A DNA stretch of 37,288 nt from Candidatus Omnitrophota bacterium. GTDB taxonomy: Bacteria; Hinthialibacterota; Hinthialibacteria; Hinthialibacterales; JAKPRU01. Below are positions 35,666 to 37,288 of the stretch, one piece after another (the first letter of the stretch is position 1; each line of letters opens with the position of its first letter). The DNA is taken from assembly GCA_029570205.1 (NCBI GenBank), contig JAKQSI010000055.1, positions 1-37,288 on the forward strand. Direction: 5' to 3'. The position numbers and the translations under genes are program-made. A model generated the notes under the pieces. That model worked only from the letters and a program-made list of their open reading frames with translations, made no database searches and was not told the DNA's origin.

Positions 35666-35768
35666 GGTACATCTCACGCAGAATCAAGTCCTTTCAAACA
35701 CATAGACTCAACGGCGTGAAGGCGTTTCGCGCCGTCATGCTAGTCGTGAGCCCCGAAAATGGGGCAGG
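35631..35768 (+). promoter_or_regulatory. Presumed CRISPR leader
   Basis: This stretch precedes the first repeat on the side expected for a leader, given that repeats end in GGAAAC on the plus strand. It holds an ACGGCG/CGCCGT hairpin (about 35711-35736) and, ending four bases before repeat 1, a GCCCC/GGGGC hairpin (35750-35765). AATGGGGC here repeats a motif of the repeat itself. I could not place a firm promoter. Confidence 0.5.
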
Positions 35769-37288
35769 GCTTCAATGGGGCCACGGCTATTCAGCCGTGG
35801 AAACCTGTTTTTTCTTCAATTTTTTTTCTTGATTCAAATGCTTCAATGGGGCCACGGCTATTCAGCCGTGGAAACCAGGAGATCGACGATGAGGGGGATA
35901 TTCTCGGGACGCTTCAATGGGGCCACGGCTATTCAGCCGTGGAAACCATCCGATGCCAATAAATGGTCCCCATGTTCCCCAATGCTTCAATGGGGCCACG
36001 GCTATTCAGCCGTGGAAACATTGTTCAAGGAAATTCAACAGCTTCCATCGGTCTTGCTTCAATGGGGCCACGGCTATTCAGCCGTGGAAACATATTGGAG
36101 CATTGCATTGAGCGCAGTAACGTCACGAGCTTCAATGGGGCCACGGCTATTCAGCCGTGGAAACCTCGCCGGGGAGCGGGGAGCCGCCGAATCATCGGCA
36201 GCGCTTCAATGGGGCCACGGCTATTCAGCCGTGGAAACCTTCTGGTGTGAGCAGGTTGACGATTCTTCACATTGCTTCAATGGGGCCACGGCTATTCAGC
36301 CGTGGAAACAACTACCCAGAATCTCATGCCGGTCTGGAGCGTGTAGCTTCAATGGGGCCACGGCTATTCAGCCGTGGAAACGGAGACATGAGACATGGAT
36401 GCAACGCAATCCCTCCAGCTTCAATGGGGCCACGGCTATTCAGCCGTGGAAACGCTCGCCTCCACCTCGTCAGGCTTATCTGGTTCAACCGGCTTCAATG
36501 GGGCCACGGCTATTCAGCCGTGGAAACAACCTATGGGATTTTGAAGGGAGGAACATGCCAAGAGCTTCAATGGGGCCACGGCTATTCAGCCGTGGAAACA
36601 ATAACCGAAATCAAGGGAGTTTTTTTCTTATAGCGCTTCAATGGGGCCACGGCTATTCAGCCGTGGAAACTAATCTCGGCCTATACGTCCCAGTTCATCT
36701 CAACGTCAGGCTTCAATGGGGCCACGGCTATTCAGCCGTGGAAACGGCAACGTCGGGGTCCGGCCCGTTCACGCACGTAATGCTTCAATGGGGCCACGGC
36801 TATTCAGCCGTGGAAACACGCGAAGAAACTTGCCGAGTCCCCTGGAACTCTAACGGCTTCAATGGGGCCACGGCTATTCAGCCGTGGAAACTATATTCTG
36901 GCGTCATCTGCACGTGACTTTCTAAAGAGCTTCAATGGGGCCACGGCTATTCAGCCGTGGAAACAGCGATTGACACCACGGTTTGCCTCTGGCCATTTAC
37001 GGGCTTCAATGGGGCCACGGCTATTCAGCCGTGGAAACTCCGTGAACCGTTCCGTGAACCGGATCAAACCAAGTTGCTTCAATGGGGCCACGGCTATTCA
37101 GCCGTGGAAACATCTCAGTTCTTTATCGACATACCAATTCGTATTCGCAAGCTTCAATGGGGCCACGGCTATTCAGCCGTGGAAACTACGATTGCCTGTT
37201 CCAGGCAATCTGAACACAGCCTGCTTCAATGGGGCCACGGCTATTCAGCCGTGGAAACAGCAAGACGGGATGTGGCGATACTGGCGTG
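35769..37288 (+). CRISPR. CRISPR array, 21 identical 36-bp repeats, runs off the window end
   Basis: The 36-bp repeat begins GCTTCAATGGGG, has a perfect 8-bp stem (CCACGGCT/AGCCGTGG, loop ATTC) and ends GTGGAAAC, the kind of 8-base crRNA 5' handle seen in type I and III systems, which suggests plus-strand transcription. Repeats start at 35769, 35840, 35911, 35984, 36056, 36129, 36203, 36274, 36346, 36418, 36492, 36564, 36635, 36710, 36782, 36856, 36929, 37003, 37076, 37151 and 37223. All 21 copies look identical. The 20 complete spacers are 35 to 39 bp and all different; a 21st is cut by the window end. No cas gene is in the window, so the type is not decided. An apparent 380-residue open frame here (peptide GHGYSAVET repeated) is a product of the repeats. 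Confidence 0.99.

Noticed and set aside
35294-35677. 127-residue minus-strand frame near the tRNA fragment
   Set aside because: It translates through the tRNA 3' half and has no recognisable domain or RBS.
35775-36917. A 380-residue open frame with repeated peptide motifs over the CRISPR array
   Set aside because: It is made of the 36-bp repeat read through, with spacers supplying the variable parts; no RBS or domain.
35769-37288. CRISPR spacers matching other parts of this window
   Set aside because: Reading the spacers against the window by eye gave no match; a computed search was not possible.

Overview
The window reads as chromosome of a deep-branching Gram-negative bacterium, probably known mainly from metagenomes. 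The Gram-negative call rests on an LptE-like LPS-assembly lipoprotein, a TolB-like periplasmic propeller, several signal peptides and lipoproteins, and type IV/type II pseudopilins. The pseudopilins, the many secreted beta-propeller, Ig-like and FG-GAP proteins, and the large unrecognised coiled-coil proteins recall uncultured lineages such as Sumerlaeota or Hydrogenedentota. That placement is inference: no rRNA or marker set is present.

Layout. 1-2300 (minus): a zinc-ribbon methyltransferase and two tandem pseudopilins that share a near-identical 93-bp start region. 2512-7725 (minus): a 1737-residue alpha-2-macroglobulin with an intact thioester motif, divergent from a TolB-like gene at 7984. 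9503-11780 (plus): two tandem paralogous coiled-coil proteins of unknown function. 11998-13687 (minus): a multi-membrane protein with a PEGA-like tail and a STAS protein lacking the phosphorylation motif. 13880-14373 (plus): two very small charged proteins. 14375-23212 (minus): a long co-directional run, in transcription order argG, lptE, holA, a membrane-anchored Asp-box/Ig-like exoprotein, a GT4 glycosyltransferase and a Wzx-type flippase. 23658-26752 (plus): an unknown protein and a B12-binding radical SAM enzyme. 26762-29785 (minus): a GH2 beta-galactosidase homologue whose catalytic nucleophile is replaced by Ala. 29934-33524 (plus): mnmA, an exported PHP-domain protein and an FG-GAP protein. 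33670-35206 (plus): a decayed transglutaminase-like/TPR lipoprotein gene. 35589-35630 (minus): the 3' half of a tRNA-Gly(TCC). 35769 to the window end: a CRISPR array with 21 identical 36-bp repeats; no cas gene is inside the window.

How the parts fit. Much of the region is cell-envelope business: LPS assembly, polysaccharide export and glycosyl transfer, pseudopilins, a protease-trapping A2M, and exported propeller proteins. Housekeeping genes (argG, holA, mnmA) are mixed in. The right end looks like accessory DNA: a broken gene, a tRNA remnant of the kind integrases leave, then the CRISPR array. The most promising leads are the nucleophile-less GH2 protein, the paralogous coiled-coil pair with a conserved C-terminal tail, the tRNA half beside the array, and the animal-like A2M.
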